64,000 bases of DNA. Source: Ascarosepion bandense (lineage: Eukaryota > Mollusca > Cephalopoda > Sepiida > Sepiidae). The position numbers and the translations under genes were made by a program. The notes beneath the pieces were generated by a model, which did not search any database, was not told the origin of the DNA, and saw only the letters and a program-made list of their open reading frames with translations. This document shows, in pieces, positions 60,352 through 64,000 of this stretch (position 1 is the stretch's first letter; each line of letters opens with the position of its first letter). The DNA is taken from positions 1,305,001 through 1,369,000 of the forward strand of contig JBBBDQ010001270.1 of NCBI GenBank assembly GCA_037127315.1, written 5' to 3'.

Positions 60352-62776
60352 GAAAATAATTATTGCAATATATATTTATTTCTATGTTAACACATACTAA
60401 TGATCGTCATAAACGCAGAGAGTTCATTAGTATGTATCATCACTAATGGTCGTAATAAACGCAGAGAGTTCATTAGTATGTATCATCACTAATGATCGTA
60501 ATAAACGCAGAGATATCATTAGTATGTATCATCACTAATGATCGTGATAAACGCAGAGAGTTCATTAGTATGTATCATCACTAATGGTCGTAATAAACGC
60601 AGAGATATCATTAGTATGTATCATCACTAATGATCGTGATAAACGCAGAGAGTTCATTAGTATGTATCATCACTAATGATCGTAATAAACGCAGAGAGTT
60701 CATTAGTATGTATCATCATTAATGATCGTGATAAACGCAGAGAGTTCATTAGTATGTATCATCACTAATGATCGTAATAAACGCAGAGAGTTCATTAGTA
60801 TGTATCATCACTAATGGTCGTGATAAACGCAGAGAGTTCATTAGTATGTATCATCACTAATGATCGTAATAAACGTAGAGAGTTCATTAGTATGTATCAT
60901 TATTAATGATCGTAATAAACGCAGAGAGTTCATTAGTATGTATCATCACTAATGATCGTGATAAACGCAGAGAGTTCATTAGTATGTATCATCATTAATG
61001 GTCGTAATAAACGCAGAGAGTTCATTAGTATGTATCATCACTAATGATCGTAATAAACGCAGAGAGTTCATTAGTATGTATCATCACTAATGATCGTGAT
61101 AAACGCAGAGAGTTCATTAGTATGTATCATCACTAATGGTCGTGATAAACGCAGAGAGTTCATTAGTATGTATCATCACTAATGATCGTAATAAACGCAG
61201 AGAGTTCATTAGTATGTATCATCACTAATGATCGTAATAAACGCAGAGAGATCATTAGTATGTATCATCACTAATGATCGTAATAAACGCAGAGAGTTCA
61301 TTAGTATGTATCATCATTAATGGTCGTGATAAACGCAGAGAGTTCATTAGTATGTATCATCACTAATGGTCGTAATAAACGCAGAGAGTTCATTAGTATG
61401 TATCATCACTAATGGTCGTAATAAACGCAGAGAGTTCATTAGTATGTATCATCACTAATGATCGTGATAAACGCAGAGTGTTCATTAGTATGTATCATCA
61501 CTAATGGTCGTAATAAACGCAGAGAGTTCATTAGTATGTATCATCACTAATGATCGTGATAAACGCAGAGAGTTCATTAGTATGTATCATCACTAATGGT
61601 CGTGATAAACGCAGAGAGTTCATTAGTATGTATCATCACTAATGGTCGTAATAAACGCAGAGAGTTCATTAGTATATATCATCACTAATGATCGTAATAA
61701 ACGTAGAGAGTTCATTAGTATGTATCATCACTAATGATCGTGATAAACGCAGAGAGTTCATTAGTATGTATCATCGTTAATGGTCGTGATAAACGCAGAG
61801 AGTTCATTAGTATGTATCATCACTAATGATCGTGATAAACGCAGAGAGTTCATTAGTATGTATCATAACTAATGGTCGTAATAAACGCAGAGAGATCATT
61901 AGTATGTATCATCACTAATGGTCGTGATAAACGCAGAGAGTTCTTTAGTATGTATCATCACTAATGATCGTAATAAACGCAGAGAGTTCATTAGTATATA
62001 TCATCACTAATGATCGTAATAAACGCAGAGAGTTCATTAGTATGTATCATCACTAATGATCGTAATAAACGCAGAGAGTTCATTAGTATGTATCATCACT
62101 AATGGTCGTAATAAACGCAGAGAGTTCATTAGTATGTATCATCACTAATGATCGTAATAAACGCAGAGAGTTCATTAGTATGTATCATCACTAATGATCG
62201 TAATAAACGCAGAGAGTTCATTAGTATGTATCATCACTAATGATCGTAATAAACGCAGAGAGATCATTAGTATGTATCATCACTAATGATCGTAATAAAC
62301 GCAGAGAGTTCATTAGTATGTATCATCATTAATGGTCGTGATAAACGCAGAGAGTTCATTAGTTTGTATCATCACTAATGGTCGTAATAAACGCAGAGAG
62401 TTCATTAGTATGTATCATCACTAATGATCGTAATAAACGCAGAGAGTTCATTAGTATGTATCATCACTAATGTTCGTAATAAAACGCAGAGAGTTCATTA
62501 GTATGTATCATCACTAATGATCGTAATAAACGCAGAGAGTTCATTAGTATGTATCATCACTAATGATCGTAATAAACGCAGAGAGATCATTAGTATGTAT
62601 CATCACTAATGATCGTAATAAACGCAGAGAGTTCATTAGTATGTATCATCATTAATGGTCGTGATAAACGCAGAGAGTTCATTAGTATGTATCATCACTA
62701 ATGGTCGTAATAAACGCAGAGAGTTCATTAGTATGTATCATCATAGAAATAAATATAAATTGCAATAATTATCTTA
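60352..62776. mobile_element. Element with terminal inverted repeats filled by a 46-bp satellite
   Basis: The left end (about 60,354-60,402: 'aataattattgcaatatata', 'tttatttctatg', then CATACTAATG) is the inverse of the right end (about 62,725-62,776: CATTAGTATG, 'catagaaataaatataaatt', 'gcaataattat'). Between them about 51 copies of a 46-bp unit form an uninterrupted array. No coding sequence remains. It may be a non-autonomous DNA transposon or MITE that captured or expanded an internal repeat. Confidence 0.8.
60400..62742. repeat. 46-bp satellite, about 51 copies
   Basis: The unit is 'atgatcgtaataaacgcaga', 'gagttcattagtatgtatca', 'tcacta'. Each unit can form the hairpin CATTAGT-(10)-ACTAATG. 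Variation is limited to a few sites (ATGATCG/ATGGTCG, GTAATAAA/GTGATAAA, AGTTCATT/ATATCATT/AGATCATT), so the array is young or homogenised. One unit has an extra A near 62,480. Confidence 0.97.
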
Positions 62777-64000
62777 TTTTTCTAATTAGTCACAATAAGG
62801 TTTTTTTAATTTGGCCAAGCAGTTGATCTCCTCCCCTGCCTGCTACCACTAACCCAATGGTCAAGCTACATACCTCCCACTACCATTGAAGAAATTACTA
62901 CTAAAATTCCACTAGCTTAACCCTATAAAAGCCATTATTCCCCAACCCCTTCCTTTGCTAGACCAAGCCTCTGGCATTAGAATTTTTTCCCTCATTCTTT
63001 GTTTAAACGGGGTTGACAATGCCTGTCTTTGACATGTTGAAAATAGCTATTTCCACTTTAAATTTTATCTGAATTTACAGATAAATAAATAAATATCTGC
63101 TATGTAAATTAAATTAATTTAGATTGAGCTCTCGTTTGGATCTGTTTTAATATTTTAACGATATTACTAGGATCCTCCTGGATTATTTACCAACCATATC
63201 CCGGATTATTTAACAATCTTATCCTGGGTTTGTACCGCCGATATATAGCAGGAGTGCCGATATATTGCAGGGGTGCAATAACGCGTAGTTTTTCCAAATT
63301 TTTATGTGTGTGTGTGTGTGTGTTTTGCGAACTTGAATTATATTTACTGTGTGCCTGATAATTGAGAATAGCCAGATTCTAGCAATTGGCGCTACACATT
63401 CTTATTTAAATAACCTTTTGTTAGTTTTGTTTTTTAGAAATAAAATTTAAATTTTAGATTATCGGGAACAAAATTCCCATTATTTTTTTGTTTAAGGGAA
63501 TATCAGTATGGTTTGTCCTTAGGCTAGATAATTGCCCAGTGGCAAAGGTCGGGAACACACACGTGCGTGCGCACACATACACATATGCGTTCACTGGCAT
63601 ATCCTCCCCACATAAGGACGACACTTTTAAGCTTCGCAATGCATCTATTTTGTGGATGGTGTGTGGGGTTAAATACTTTTATGGATTTTTTTCATTTTTC
63701 ATTTCAAACACTGCGTCAAAAAAGCCGGCAAATAAACTACAAAATATAGTAACAATAAAAAAAATATGGTAACAATAAATAAATAAAAAATAAAATAAAA
63801 AAATGATATCCTAAGAGGGTAATGGGAATCAAAGAGAATTTAATTTGCAAAACAAAAAGAAAATAACCAAACCTTTTAAAGTGGCTTGTAGAGATTTATT
63901 AAAGAGTATCATACTTTTTTTGCTAGATCTGCGTCCACAACTCTTTTTTTCTTTTTTTTTTTAATTTTTGTTTTCTTAATTCTTTGATCAGCGGTAAAAA
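62777..64000. other. Nothing firmly recognised
   Basis: There is a 19-bp tandem pair at about 63,238-63,276 ('gccgatatatagcaggagt' and 'gccgatatattgcaggggt') and 'ccggattatttaacaa' words. 'caattggcgctacaca' at about 63,382 faintly resembles an LTR-retrotransposon primer site. A short (TG)n lies at 63,305-63,323. The 94-codon frame at 63,488 has no recognisable motif. Confidence 0.4.

Noticed and set aside
60400..62742. CRISPR-like array
   Set aside because: Units are contiguous 46-bp tandem copies without unique spacers, in a eukaryotic repeat context.
62777..63400. Solo LTR with primer-binding site
   Set aside because: Only a faint primer-site resemblance at 63,382. No clear ends, TATA box or polyadenylation signal in the right order.

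Overview
The window looks like repeat-dense intergenic or intronic DNA from an animal, most likely a lophotrochozoan. From memory of similar repeats I would guess a mollusc, possibly a cephalopod, but I cannot check that. No host protein-coding gene could be supported. Every recognisable coding stretch is a fragment of a transposable element: two non-LTR retrotransposon families (here LINE-A and LINE-B), Penelope-like elements (PLEs) with reverse transcriptase and GIY-YIG endonuclease, and mariner/Tc1-type transposases. The many IYIY, LLLL and KKER reading frames are translations of microsatellites.

Layout. 1-2,140: unique AT-rich DNA, then a 74-bp minisatellite and a (TA)n run. 2,140-9,430: a SINE broken by two nested insertions, a LINE-A reverse transcriptase fragment, two copies of a transposase 3' end, and AT-rich DNA. 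10,080-17,900: PLE remnants, several hairpin-forming PLE terminal regions, a SINE with a 5S rRNA head, a PLE with RT and GIY-YIG domains, and many CA/TA runs. 17,900-33,900: SINEs, LINE-A and LINE-B fragments on both strands, a mariner relic and a third PLE. 34,130-38,100: a GAATGA-type minisatellite interrupted by a palindromic PLE pair, then a possible LTR. 38,930-42,720: a polypurine tract, LINE fragments and a tRNA-like dimer. 42,950-48,515: a 55-bp satellite and a 43-bp satellite. 48,830-53,000: a second RT/GIY-YIG PLE, an inverted SINE pair, more SINEs and LINEs. 53,330-55,445: TTG microsatellite and polypyrimidine tract. 55,450-60,270: LINEs, SINEs and dimeric short elements. 60,350-62,776: a 46-bp satellite of about 51 copies bounded by inverted repeats. 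62,777-64,000: nothing recognised.

The main discovery is a set of hammerhead-ribozyme (HHR) motifs. A tRNA-headed SINE (S2) carries a complete type I hammerhead next to its 3' end, with the best copy at 59,070-59,113. Separate hammerhead-like folds lie in PLE terminal regions or hairpin repeats at 10,870, 14,145, 16,358 and 16,548 (mirror images) and 60,214, with decayed relics elsewhere. Hammerheads in PLE terminal repeats, and in small circular-RNA retroelements (retrozymes) and schistosome SINE-like repeats, are known biology. What looks less ordinary is a tRNA-promoter SINE with a ribozyme sharing one 64-kb stretch with several ribozyme-bearing PLE families, including S2 copies that share a core-disabling change.

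Inferred interplay: LINE-A probably supplies the machinery for the short C elements, which share its 3' tail. LINE-B copies end in (GAA)n. PLEs and S2 share the ribozyme theme and repeatedly sit at (TA)n runs. Coordinates of decayed repeats are approximate to about 10 bases.
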